NCBI GenBank assembly: GCA_017458335.1
Contig: JAFTFT010000005.1
Span: forward strand, 124,001 to 188,000
Direction of reading: 5' to 3'
DNA length: 64,000 nucleotides
Origin: Oscillospiraceae bacterium
GTDB taxonomy: Bacteria > Bacillota > Clostridia > Oscillospirales > Oscillospiraceae
Shown one piece after another: positions 7,831-15,079 of the stretch. The position numbers were made by a program, and so were the translations under genes. Below the pieces are notes generated by a model that worked only from the letters and a program-made list of their open reading frames with translations, was not told where the DNA came from and ran no database searches. The first letter of the stretch is position 1. Each line of letters begins with the position of its first letter.

Positions 7831-7987
7831 TTTTCCGAGCGTTCCAGCCCGTGAAAAAAACGTTTTGAAAATGTTGTCTCGGTCTAAGCTGGGAAGGCCG
7901 CGCGGTTATATTGGGGGGAGCTTTCAACTTCGAGGGGAGGGGGGTGCTGCGGGATCGAACCGAAAGAGGCAGGCACCAGAGCAAAAG
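7831..7987 (-). other. Non-coding gap upstream of terminase, candidate cos region
   Basis: This 157-base gap between the HNH gene and the small terminase holds no credible gene. It contains two runs of C on the minus strand, CCCCCCTCCCC and CTCCCCCC, about 11 bases apart, near a GC-rich CGCGCGGCC stretch. In many HK97-like phages with HNH plus terminase the cohesive end site lies beside these genes, so this is a candidate. No cleavage site can be assigned from sequence alone. Confidence 0.3.
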
Positions 7988-8341
7988 TCAGCGCTTCGGC
8001 CAGTCATCCATTTCAGACCCGTCCTTGATTTTTAGGACGTTTACGCCAGGTATGTATCTATCAGGCTTATTATGCTTCGTCTCTTCGTGACAATACCAGC
8101 ACAGAGACTGGAGGTTGGAAAGCTCAAGGCCGAGAGAAGGATCATCCTCAAGCGGGATGATATGGTGTACCTCGGTTGCAGGTGTTATCTTTTTTTTGGC
8201 CAGACATTTCTGACAGAGATAATGATCACGCTGCAGCGCCTGCACTCTGATGCGCCGCCATGCCGTTCTATGATAGAAGCCTTGCTCTTTCAGCGTGCTT
8301 TTCTCTGGCTCTTTTATGGCGGGATGAAATCCGGCTCTCAT
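7988..8341 (-). CDS. Phage HNH endonuclease
   Basis: This 117-residue nuclease has Zn ligands CQKC and CWYC, and the core EVHHIIPLEDDPSLGLELSNLQSLCWYCHEETKH with the HH, Asn and His of the HNH (beta-beta-alpha-metal) site. I chose the ATG at 8341, which overlaps the stop of the upstream gene (ATGA); an in-frame ATG at 8377 would lie inside that gene without a ribosome site. HNH proteins beside terminase genes help the large subunit cut at cos in related phages. Confidence 0.85.
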   Translation of the reverse strand: MRAGFHPAIKEPEKSTLKEQGFYHRTAWRRIRVQALQRDHYLCQKCLAKKKITPATEVHHIIPLEDDPSLGLELSNLQSLCWYCHEETKHNKPDRYIPGVNVLKIKDGSEMDDWPKR

Positions 8342-8511
8342 TGTCCGAACCTGTTGCGGCGCATGGTTGCCTGCCATCCGCGGAACTTATCACGTGTCAC
8401 CATGTCACGGTCACACCGTCGATTACATCCTTTTTCAGAAGCATGGCAGATGCAGATTGTCTTGCCGTCCTTTATTCGGATGTAAACAGGGATCTTCTCT
8501 GCATCTGTCAT
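8338..8511 (-). CDS. Small Cys-rich phage protein
   Basis: A 57-residue frame, MTDAEKIPVYIRIKDGKTIC and on to CHASEKGCNRRCDRDMVTRDKFRGWQATMRR. Four cysteines and a histidine (TICICH, GCNRRC) suggest a small metal-binding finger followed by a basic helix. It is positioned between the ParB-like gene and the HNH gene with a 4-base overlap to the latter. I recognise no named family. The basic tail and finger suggest nucleic acid binding. Confidence 0.7.
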   Translation of the reverse strand: MTDAEKIPVYIRIKDGKTICICHASEKGCNRRCDRDMVTRDKFRGWQATMRRNRFGQ

Positions 8512-8520
8512 GACGGTACC

Positions 8521-9045
8521 TCACACGTTCTTGTATATGGCTGCTTTGGAATAGCCCTTGACTCCGTCTGTCATCATGGCAAGGAACTCATCGCGGGAGA
8601 AATCAGAAAGCCGGAAGATTTCTTCCGGTCTCATGCCGAGCTGTTTTGAAATCTCCTGTACGGTTTTCCCTTCATTGATCAGACGCTTTACAATTGCCTT
8701 CATCGGTTCCAGCAGATGTGTGCCTCTGGCCCTATTGTGCGTGATTGTGCCGAAGATATCGTCTGCCTCATTGTCATGAGGAACAATCACGACAGGAACT
8801 TTCCCGCCGAGCTTCGACAGCAGCGGTTCACGGCCAGCAACCGTCCACCGATGAAAGCCATCGATAATCGTATAATCAGGACGCACGACGATTGGAAGCG
8901 TCCACCCGTTCGTAAGAATGCTCTGGATCAGAAGTTCAAGATTCTCCTCACTGACCTTGTTCGGGTTATAATCATTCGCATGCAGCCGATCACGTTCTAC
9001 CCATTGCAGGGAAGAAAGCGGTCCGAATACGTCAACCTCAGTCAT
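8521..9045 (-). CDS. ParB-fold protein of the IbrB type (second copy)
   Basis: This 174-residue protein opens with a ParB/Srx-fold domain: WVERDRLHANDYNPNKVSEENLELLIQSILTNGWTLPIVVR, then TIIDGFHRWTVAG (the GFHR corresponds to the ParB GERR/GEHR motif). A helix-turn-helix-like region follows (GKTVQEISKQLGMRPEEIFRL). The gene is translationally coupled (ATGA) to the PAPS-reductase-like gene upstream. This pairing is known from ibrB-ibrA of E. coli and from many phages. ParB-fold enzymes can bind CTP or act as nucleases or kinases; which applies here cannot be told from sequence. Confidence 0.8.
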   Translation of the reverse strand: MTEVDVFGPLSSLQWVERDRLHANDYNPNKVSEENLELLIQSILTNGWTLPIVVRPDYTIIDGFHRWTVAGREPLLSKLGGKVPVVIVPHDNEADDIFGTITHNRARGTHLLEPMKAIVKRLINEGKTVQEISKQLGMRPEEIFRLSDFSRDEFLAMMTDGVKGYSKAAIYKNV

Positions 9046-10205
9046 TTTGCCTCACCACCTTTCCGTGATGAGTTCTGGCGGCTGACGTCCGCATAATCCT
9101 TGTAGACTGTGGTATACAGTGCACGAAGAGATCGGAGCTTCGGATCGCCGGCAAGCATGGCATCATGCATAATCCGGAAATGCTCATTTGTCATGACGGC
9201 GCTGTTCCGGATGTAGAAGGTCCGATATGCGTTCCAGGTTTTCCGAGTGCTCGGAATGGAGAAGTATTTCTGATTTTCCTCGAAAAGCATCTTCCGGCAT
9301 TCGGCTTTATAATCCTTTGCCGGCTCGTTACCTTCCAGTTCCCGGCGCTTCCTGGTACGGCGTTTGAACATCTCCGAATCCCAGTAGAGCAGAGTCAGAT
9401 ATGCATTCGGCTCTCGCTTTTCCACCTGACGCCAGAGATCCGGATCCGTTTCCGCGATATACCGCAATCCCGCGATTCCTTCCGAGCCAAAGAAATTACA
9501 AAGCCGGAGCTGTCGTTTTGACACTCCGACCTCATACAGATGAATATAGGCGTCCGGAAAATCAAGATTATGCTCTTTGATGAACAGCCAGATATCAGAA
9601 TCACGCCAATCATAGATCGGATACTGGCAGTTGGAACTTGTGATGCTGCCTTTTCCTAATCCAATGTTGGCCAGCAGCTTTGCTCTTTGGAGAGATTCGG
9701 ATCCACGCAGGCCGACAATCTGAATGCCGTCCCTTGTGATCGTCATGCAGAACTCCTGATAGTTCATCTCTCCCGGATATGTGAGATATGGACTCCGCAT
9801 GATTGCAAAAGGAGGCGGTTGCCGCACCCAGCAGTCTTCTTTTCCCGGTTCCCACGTTATCCATGATTCCGTGCTCTGGAGATAGTGAAGAATGCTGGAT
9901 TGCCGGACTGGCAGGCAGTACCATCGGAATTCTGCACCGACAGACAGAAACCGCTTCCTCCATCTGACGGCCATCTGATACATGCTGTCATAGATCGCTT
10001 CTTCGTCAATGAAGATCACAACCAACTGCTTCGCGCTGATCTCTCCGGAGAGAATCAGAGAATAGACCAGATAGGCGAGACACAGGCTGTCTTTTCCGGC
10101 TGAAAAGCTCAGATAGACCGGAACGCCGTTGGCGAACGTGTTGAGGATGCGCTGCCGCGCGGCGGTCACAACATCTATCGTCCCCTCGATGCGTTTCACA
10201 GCCAT
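9042..10205 (-). CDS. PAPS-reductase-like PP-loop enzyme of the IbrA type
   Basis: This 387-residue protein has the PP-loop SFSAGKDS (residues 33-40) of adenylyl-binding ATP pyrophosphatases, the GLRGSESLQRA segment and the YPIYDWRDSDIWLFI motif of the PAPS reductase superfamily. The C-terminal 150 residues (charged RRTRKRRELEG and the YRTFYIRNSAVMTNEHFRIMHDAM region) match the IbrA-like subgroup rather than the classical CysH: the CysH catalytic Cys motif near the C-terminus is absent. It overlaps both ParB-fold neighbours. Likely substrate: unknown, possibly a nucleotide or DNA base to be activated with ATP. Confidence 0.82.
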   Translation of the reverse strand: MAVKRIEGTIDVVTAARQRILNTFANGVPVYLSFSAGKDSLCLAYLVYSLILSGEISAKQLVVIFIDEEAIYDSMYQMAVRWRKRFLSVGAEFRWYCLPVRQSSILHYLQSTESWITWEPGKEDCWVRQPPPFAIMRSPYLTYPGEMNYQEFCMTITRDGIQIVGLRGSESLQRAKLLANIGLGKGSITSSNCQYPIYDWRDSDIWLFIKEHNLDFPDAYIHLYEVGVSKRQLRLCNFFGSEGIAGLRYIAETDPDLWRQVEKREPNAYLTLLYWDSEMFKRRTRKRRELEGNEPAKDYKAECRKMLFEENQKYFSIPSTRKTWNAYRTFYIRNSAVMTNEHFRIMHDAMLAGDPKLRSLRALYTTVYKDYADVSRQNSSRKGGEAK

Positions 10206-10885
10206 ATCTTCTCACCGCACTTCGGGCAGACAATATATCGCCGTTGCAACGCAATTCCAGCCGTTTCCACGGGGTTTTCGGTGTCCACCCCTATTCCAGC
10301 ATCACCTGTACCGTTTGCGGCCGTTTCTGGGGCTTCCAGCGGCCGATTTTGGCCTATTGGGGTTATTTCTTCTGCTTCGGATGCGAATTCGGCGTCTTCC
10401 TGCTCATATCTGACGGCTGCTTTCTCCATTCCGGCCTTTGTGTCAGTGTCCAGGATACCATAGCCGCTCATAAAGTCATCTGCTTCAATTGGCTCGAAGG
10501 TGAGAGTTTCCAGAAGATCGGCGTCATAGCCGGGAATATCAAAATCTTTTACCCCGCCCAACTCTGCGATGATATCCTCAATGGCTTCGAGGTTATCCAC
10601 GCCCAGGGAATAGATTTTGTTGTCGGCCATCATCATCTTGTACTTGTCGTGTTCCGACATGCCCTCTTTGATGATGCAAGTGGCTTCCGTCAGCCCTGCT
10701 GCCTTCATAGCCTCATATAGGCCGTTGCCGATCAGAATGACATTGTTTTCATCACAGACAATGAGTTTGATCTGCCCAAACTTCCTTACGGACCGTTCAT
10801 ACTCGCTGATCTGCTTCGCGGAATGCAGCCTGACATTTTTCGGGTTTGGCGTCAGCTCTGACAGAGGTATTGTCTTGATATTCAT
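10196..10885 (-). CDS. ParB-fold protein with C-terminal zinc-ribbon remnant
   Basis: This 229-residue protein (MNIKTIPLSELTPNPKNVRLHSAKQISEYERSVRKFGQIKLIVCD) has a ParB/Srx N-terminal domain; the usual GERR box reads GNGLYEA, so the canonical Arg pair is missing. Residues 155-215 are an acidic, low-complexity linker and the protein ends RYIVCPKCGEKIWL, half of a zinc ribbon. The start is set by the ATGA overlap with the upstream PP-loop gene. Similar ParB N-terminal proteins occur in phage DNA-modification and methyltransferase gene sets. The altered motif suggests binding rather than catalysis. Confidence 0.78.
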   Translation of the reverse strand: MNIKTIPLSELTPNPKNVRLHSAKQISEYERSVRKFGQIKLIVCDENNVILIGNGLYEAMKAAGLTEATCIIKEGMSEHDKYKMMMADNKIYSLGVDNLEAIEDIIAELGGVKDFDIPGYDADLLETLTFEPIEADDFMSGYGILDTDTKAGMEKAAVRYEQEDAEFASEAEEITPIGQNRPLEAPETAANGTGDAGIGVDTENPVETAGIALQRRYIVCPKCGEKIWL

Positions 10886-11667
10886 GCGCCCACCTCCTCC
10901 AGGAAGTGGCATGCGCTCGACAGCTTCTTTGAAGCTTTTATCACAATTTCCGGATCGATATCATAGACTTCCTGATATCCGCGCATGATATCGTCACTGC
11001 AGAACTCGCGCTCTGGCCAAGCATGAGTACCTTGTACCCATCCGTCTTTCCATCCATAGATTGGAGGCAAAGGTAGGTTGTTATAATGGATATATCCGAG
11101 CAAAGCTTCGTGCGGCCAGTCCCGGATAGGAGCATAGCGGGTCTCGCCGGATCTTTTCTTGATGTAGCCGTTGGGACCGCAGAAGTTTCCGTCAATCCGT
11201 CTGTGTCCAACCAGAAGCAGGTCAAGGCGATTCTCAAAGAACATCCGAGTGAACGGCCCTCGCTGGCTGATCTGATGCCAGCGCTGCCCGAGCTGACCTT
11301 CAGCAAAGATCAAATCCTGATGTCGAGCAAGCCAATTCAGGCCAATACCGGTGTGCATCATCTGGACACCCTGCGGCTTGTTTTCACGCACCCATGCAAT
11401 GAACGCAGGGTAGTCCAGATCACAATAGGCGAAAAAGCCGGTCGTGAGTGCGACTTTTTCGCACAGATGTGCGAGAACGATACTGTCTTTGCCAGCGCTG
11501 TAGGCGTAAGCGACACGCTTTCCGGCTGTAGCTTGTCTCATTTCAGCAAGGGAGGCCTTAGCGTAGGTTTCGACCTCTTCCCTGGTGATCAGCTCCTCAA
11601 TGTGTTTGAAAGCCCATATCCAGTCTTCGTTTTTGCTGGTCTGCTTTCTGCCGAGTACCTGTTTCAT
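10882..11667 (-). CDS. PAPS-reductase-like PP-loop enzyme (first copy)
   Basis: This 261-residue protein has the PP-loop YSAGKDS (residues 56-62), then LLLVGHRRIDGN in place of the GxRxxES box, and RYAPIRDWPHEALLGYIHYNNLPLPPIYG, the PAPS-reductase-family substrate segment. It is only about 20-25 percent alike to the second copy by eye, so the two are separate subfamilies, not a recent duplication. It overlaps the membrane-protein gene upstream (ATGA) and the ParB-fold gene downstream (ATGA). Enzymes of this superfamily activate a substrate with ATP; DndC, which inserts sulfur into DNA, is one relative, but no DndC-type iron-sulfur Cys cluster is seen here. Confidence 0.8.
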   Translation of the reverse strand: MKQVLGRKQTSKNEDWIWAFKHIEELITREEVETYAKASLAEMRQATAGKRVAYAYSAGKDSIVLAHLCEKVALTTGFFAYCDLDYPAFIAWVRENKPQGVQMMHTGIGLNWLARHQDLIFAEGQLGQRWHQISQRGPFTRMFFENRLDLLLVGHRRIDGNFCGPNGYIKKRSGETRYAPIRDWPHEALLGYIHYNNLPLPPIYGWKDGWVQGTHAWPEREFCSDDIMRGYQEVYDIDPEIVIKASKKLSSACHFLEEVGA

Positions 11668-12659
11668 GCCGGCACCGCCTTCCGCTTTTCATAAGCATTC
11701 CAGCAGATGGCAAAAAGAATACCTGCGCCGACAAAGTAGATCCTGACAGATGCCATGAGCGTCCACATGCCCATGACACCCAGCGGGATCAGGATGCTCC
11801 AACCAGCGATCAGAGCTGCGTTGACCGCAAGTCCCACTTTCTTTCCAAAGGCAATATAGATGCTGTACATGGATGAAGACAGCGTGGAAGTTCCGATCAG
11901 CGTGATCAGAATTGCCTTGACAATATTCAGTGCCGGAGTAAATTGCGTCCAGGCCAGCGGGAAGACGATTGCCATGTAAATCCCGAAGAAAATGCCTCCC
12001 ATGGTAAAAGCTCTCCGGACATTTACTTTCACGGTGCCGTCCTCGTTCTGATCGTTGTAATCCAGAATCTTGAAGAAATATGGATAAGTGAAGGGACCGG
12101 GCAGGAGAAGAATTGCTTTCCAGATGCCTGTTTTCATCGGCTCCGACTCAAGACCGAGCGTGATCTCATTGACTGCCCCTCTGGTGTGGACCAGAGCGGC
12201 AATTGTAACCGCTGCAGCCATCAGGTAAACTACGATCCAGCCGAATCCGTCCGTCAGGACGTTACGAATCATGCCGAAGCGTAGCAGGATAATCAGGAAA
12301 AATATAGAGATTGCGTAAGCTATGCACTTTCCGAAATCTGGGCCGAGCACGGTATCAGAGAAAACCGTCTGCATTCCATTCATGGATAGCCATGCCTGGA
12401 AGACGCACATGATAGCACAGATGTATTCCATCACGCGGGATCGGAAAACCTCACGCACCTTCGGAATCTTGCAGGCAACAGTTCCGAACAGAATGCAGGC
12501 GAGGATATTGCCAATCACCCAGATCAGGGACGGAATCACACCATATGTCTGTGTCATTGTGACGCCGTTCATCAATGATCCGATTCCCGCCCATGTGGCG
12601 GCGATGCTCAGCGCATAGTAGGTCTGCGGCTTGTGGGTAAACCTTTCTCTCAGTGTCAT
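11664..12659 (-). CDS. Polytopic membrane protein, symporter-like, in the prophage
   Basis: This 331-residue protein starts at an ATG behind AAAGGAGGG. It has about nine or ten hydrophobic segments (roughly residues 14-33, 38-62, 73-97, 105-125, 130-155, 215-238, 243-265, 270-295 and 298-320). The start (ALSIAATWAGIGSLMNGVTMTQTYGVIPSLIWVIG) is reminiscent of sodium:solute symporters, with low certainty; it is much shorter than those (usually about 480-550). It overlaps the PAPS-reductase-like gene by ATGA, so the phage makes both from one message. A transporter in a morphogenesis-side operon is unusual. Confidence 0.72.
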   Translation of the reverse strand: MTLRERFTHKPQTYYALSIAATWAGIGSLMNGVTMTQTYGVIPSLIWVIGNILACILFGTVACKIPKVREVFRSRVMEYICAIMCVFQAWLSMNGMQTVFSDTVLGPDFGKCIAYAISIFFLIILLRFGMIRNVLTDGFGWIVVYLMAAAVTIAALVHTRGAVNEITLGLESEPMKTGIWKAILLLPGPFTYPYFFKILDYNDQNEDGTVKVNVRRAFTMGGIFFGIYMAIVFPLAWTQFTPALNIVKAILITLIGTSTLSSSMYSIYIAFGKKVGLAVNAALIAGWSILIPLGVMGMWTLMASVRIYFVGAGILFAICWNAYEKRKAVPA

Positions 12660-12667
12660 TGGACACC

Positions 12668-12711
12668 CTCCTTTGATTCTGCCGCCCATGTGGCGGCGCT
12701 ATTCAAAGGAG
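12668..12711 (-). promoter_or_regulatory. Hairpin masking the ribosome binding site of the membrane-protein gene
   Basis: On the minus strand CTCCTTTGA pairs perfectly with TCAAAGGAG, which contains the ribosome binding site. Inside, GCCGCC pairs with GGCGGC around a 5-base loop. The two stems (9 and 6 bp) are separated by a small internal loop. The structure would block translation of the first cassette gene, and through overlaps the whole cassette, until it is opened by a ligand, protein, temperature or an upstream ribosome. Confidence 0.7.
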
Positions 12712-12740
12712 CTGCCTGTTCTGAATTGTCCCTCCTTCCG

Positions 12741-12775
12741 AAAATAAATGACGCTGCGGGGGCGAACCGCAGCGC
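12741..12775 (-). terminator. Terminator or attenuator in the cassette leader
   Basis: The minus strand has CGCTGCGG pairing with CCGCAGCG (8 bp, 7-base loop), followed by TCATTTATTTT. It lies downstream of the promoter at 12797-12826 and before the masked ribosome site, so it could act as an attenuator of the cassette as well as ending the early transcript. Confidence 0.6.
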
Positions 12776-12796
12776 CTTGATTCGAATTCGAGTGTA

Positions 12797-12826
12797 CTTA
12801 TATCATATCAGGGGGTGCTCTTTCAA
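12797..12826 (-). promoter_or_regulatory. Promoter for the membrane protein/PP-loop/ParB cassette
   Basis: Minus-strand TTGAAA, an 18-base spacer and TATAAG. The expected start is near 12790, giving an untranslated leader of about 130 bases that contains the terminator-like and ribosome-site hairpins. Confidence 0.55.
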
Positions 12827-12862
12827 GTATTCTGGCGTGACATAGCGTTACAAGTTTTCTCT

Positions 12863-13117
12863 TCATGGTTCCTGATGGTTATCTCTCCACATCTGACAAG
12901 CGAGAGCATCCCGGACCGCTTTGTAATACTGCTGATCAGAAAACAGCCGGTACAGGCCGACGCCGACCAGGAACGTATGCTGATCTTCCGAAGATAGAGC
13001 TGAGAGAATTGTCTGCCGAATCATATCATTTCCGGCAATGTACCGCTCACACATGATCTCAAACCGGCCCATTGCCGATTGCTCCCGGAGACGGTCATCG
13101 GGTTTCGTCCAGCTCAT
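12863..13117 (-). CDS. Hypothetical phage protein
   Basis: This 84-residue protein (MSWTKPDDRLREQSAMGRFEIMCERYIAGNDMIRQTILSAL...) starts at the ATGA overlap with the previous gene. It is predicted to be all-helical and soluble. I do not recognise the family. It is the last gene of the early cluster before the terminator at 12741-12775. Confidence 0.65.
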   Translation of the reverse strand: MSWTKPDDRLREQSAMGRFEIMCERYIAGNDMIRQTILSALSSEDQHTFLVGVGLYRLFSDQQYYKAVRDALACQMWRDNHQEP

Positions 13118-13341
13118 TCTTGAATTCTCCTGCAGTGGTCCTGTCCATAGGCAACGCCTAAACCGCTGCCGTTGTCCCATCTAACGAAGATTGTTCCAAC
13201 ATCGTCTACCCACTCGACAGCTCCTTTGGTTCCGATCGGCGGCGCCTGGACATCGTCCATCTGCGTCAGCTCTACCCGGCACCCCTTAGGGTATCTGCTC
13301 CGGATGCTCTCAACCAGCTCTCTTGACGGGAACCCTTTCAT
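13114..13341 (-). CDS. DUF4314-like phage protein
   Basis: This 75-residue protein (FPSRELVESIRSRYPKGCRVELTQMDDVQAPPIGTKGAVEWVDDVGTIFVRWDNGSGLGVAYGQDHCRRI) matches the DUF4314 pattern: an N-terminal helix, then an SH3-like barrel with PxGTKGxVxxVDDxGxxxVxWDNGSxL. It is common in Firmicute mobile elements; function unknown. It overlaps both neighbours by 4 bases. Confidence 0.8.
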   Translation of the reverse strand: MKGFPSRELVESIRSRYPKGCRVELTQMDDVQAPPIGTKGAVEWVDDVGTIFVRWDNGSGLGVAYGQDHCRRIQE

Positions 13342-13709
13342 TCTCCCACCTCCTCACTGTAAAGTTCAATTGTCAGATCATCGAACGCCTGGATAAGAGC
13401 CAGAATGAGATCCTTTGTGTACCGGTACTTTTCCTTGTTGATCCTGACACTCACAAGCTTGCAGTCAGGTGAACCGAACATGTTATCTCCGTAACCTTCC
13501 TTCTTGTTCAGGCCGAGACAGTTCTTCATGTGCTGCTTATCGAGCCAGAAGTTGTACATTTGGTACATCTTTTCTCCGGCCTCATCGGTGTACTCATAGA
13601 GGAAGATCAAAAAAGCATTTCCCTGATACAGGCTGATCGTCCAGTCTTTGCCTTGCTGACGGATGATCGCTTCTCCGCATTTCTCGTCCCACTTCCAATT
13701 CAGCGCCAT
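13338..13709 (-). CDS. Conserved phage hypothetical protein
   Basis: This 123-residue protein starts at MALNWKWDEKCGEAIIRQ, 8 bases after AAAGGAG. It is rich in Trp and Tyr (WTISLYQGNAFLIFLYEY, YQMYNFWLDKQHMKNCLGLNKKEGYGDNMFG) and looks like a beta-rich soluble fold. I recognise it only as a type of small protein seen in Clostridia phages. Function unknown. Confidence 0.7.
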   Translation of the reverse strand: MALNWKWDEKCGEAIIRQQGKDWTISLYQGNAFLIFLYEYTDEAGEKMYQMYNFWLDKQHMKNCLGLNKKEGYGDNMFGSPDCKLVSVRINKEKYRYTKDLILALIQAFDDLTIELYSEEVGE

Positions 13710-13729
13710 TGTGATTTCTCCTTTCAAAT

Positions 13730-14104
13730 TCATTCTTCAGTAGTGCATCGGATCAAGGAACTCGCGTAATCGCAGATCGCTGTCGGGTGTATGCCGTCAT
13801 CAATATGGCCTCGCTCCCGGTTTCCCGGTGTCCATCCGGGCAGGAGGCTCAAGACCTCCTGCGCCCATCCGATCTGCCAGTAGTCCAGCCGTTCCTTTCT
13901 TGCGTCCAGCGTGGCCGCTACGCAGATTACCACTGGAACTCTGCCGTGCTTTCTCAGCACATCCTGGAACGTTGCCCGGATATCTGCTCTGCTCAGATCA
14001 ACGCAGGCATCCGACACACGACTCAGGAGTCTAAACTTCGCTGTTCTGCTGCCATCCCCGACAGCCTCCCGTATTTCCTTCACCAGTGTTCTGTCAAGCT
14101 TCAC
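13730..14104 (-). CDS. Hypothetical phage protein
   Basis: This 124-residue protein appears to start at GTG overlapping the previous stop (GTGA) with GGAGG 8 bases before. The sequence VLRKHGRVPVVICVAATLDARKERLDYWQIGWAQEVLSLLPGW and DDGIHPTAICDYASSLIRC looks like an alpha/beta fold. No family recognised. Its neighbours are small early genes. Confidence 0.65.
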   Translation of the reverse strand: MKLDRTLVKEIREAVGDGSRTAKFRLLSRVSDACVDLSRADIRATFQDVLRKHGRVPVVICVAATLDARKERLDYWQIGWAQEVLSLLPGWTPGNRERGHIDDGIHPTAICDYASSLIRCTTEE

Positions 14105-14367
14105 GTTACATCCCTCCATCCTTTACAGAAATCCTGCAGTCTCCTGTTAAACCGTTCCATGTTCTCAGCGTCGGTATCGTCCTTGTCGAGGAAGAAACTG
14201 AAACTGTCTACCGAGCCCTTCATGCTGTCCTCGATTGTCCGGACGCAGAAGATCGGGATCCGGAATCCGGTGTCGCACCAGCTTACATCGTCCATTTCAT
14301 AGTCTTCCGGGAGATACTGACGGATTCTTTCTTCGGCAATCTCCATCAGGTCCATGATTTCGTCCAT
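14101..14367 (-). CDS. Hypothetical phage protein
   Basis: This 88-residue protein starts MDEIMDLMEIAEERIRQYLPEDYEMDDVSW, after GAAAGGAG. It is acidic with a helical start and a short beta segment (CDTGFRIPIFCVRTIEDSMKGSVDSFSFFLDKDDTD). Function unknown. Confidence 0.65.
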   Translation of the reverse strand: MDEIMDLMEIAEERIRQYLPEDYEMDDVSWCDTGFRIPIFCVRTIEDSMKGSVDSFSFFLDKDDTDAENMERFNRRLQDFCKGWRDVT

Positions 14368-14414
14368 GCTACGCTCCTTTCTCCCCGTATCGCCGATAGG
14401 GCAGCAAACTGTGA

Positions 14415-14801
14415 TTACCAGTATTCTTCCTCTGACGGGTCTGTCTCCCACTGCTCTGGCGGGAGCAGGCTCTGCCCGAACAGGTTGTACCACTGTCCGC
14501 ATTTCGGGCACTGGCAGGCGCCGTAGTACTGGTCGTAAAGCTCTACCTCAGTGCCACAGCTGCAGGTTCCGTGTGCCGGCTCTCTGTACCTGATCCTCCG
14601 GACAAGGAACTCGTTGAAGCGCTTGAACTCTTCCTGATGGGCAAGGCAGGTCTCGTAGTTCTGTTTCGCGCACTCTGTCATCGGCAGCACGTTCCCGGAT
14701 GCATCACAGGGAAAGCTGAATCCTCCGTTATCGTCATAAGTAAACTCAAGGCTGTATTCGACCGATTCCTTCCACTCTGCCGGAACGTAGTTCTTAATCA
14801 T
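14415..14801 (-). CDS. Zinc-ribbon phage protein
   Basis: This 128-residue protein starts MIKNYVPAEWKESVEYSLEF after AGGAGG. Near the C-terminus are two CxC/CxxC knuckles (GTCSCGTEV ... GACQCPKCGQWYNLFGQ), a classical zinc ribbon. It may bind nucleic acid or mediate protein contacts; no closer assignment is possible. Confidence 0.7.
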   Translation of the reverse strand: MIKNYVPAEWKESVEYSLEFTYDDNGGFSFPCDASGNVLPMTECAKQNYETCLAHQEEFKRFNEFLVRRIRYREPAHGTCSCGTEVELYDQYYGACQCPKCGQWYNLFGQSLLPPEQWETDPSEEEYW

Positions 14802-14812
14802 GGCTTTCCTCC

Positions 14813-15010
14813 TCAATAATCAAATTCGCGCACTTCCCACGCTGCGCCTGTATCGATCCAGACCTGTTCGATACGGAGGCCTTCAAGATCGTTGTAGTAG
14901 CGCCTGACTTCTTCGGCGGCATCCGCCGCTCTGCTTGCCGTAATCTCGTCGTACTCATACACGCGCTTTCCGGAGCGGATGTATGAAAACTGCACTTTGT
15001 AGTAGTTCAT
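14813..15010 (-). CDS. Small phage protein
   Basis: This 65-residue protein (MNYYKVQFSYIRSGKRVYEYDEITASRAADAAEEVRRYYNDLEG) starts after GAAAGGAG. The strand-helix pattern with ITASRAADAAEEVRRYY resembles small ferredoxin-fold domains common in phages. Function unknown. Confidence 0.65.
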   Translation of the reverse strand: MNYYKVQFSYIRSGKRVYEYDEITASRAADAAEEVRRYYNDLEGLRIEQVWIDTGAAWEVREFDY

Positions 15011-15079
15011 ATTGATCTCCTTTCTGGTTTCCCATGACCCGCCCCGACTGGCTGTCGGGTGGTTTCGGCTGAGTACCGT

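Noticed and set aside
10882-11667. DndC of a phosphorothioation system
   Set aside because: PP-loop family fits, but there is no DndC-type Cys cluster, and dndA, dndD and dndE are absent.
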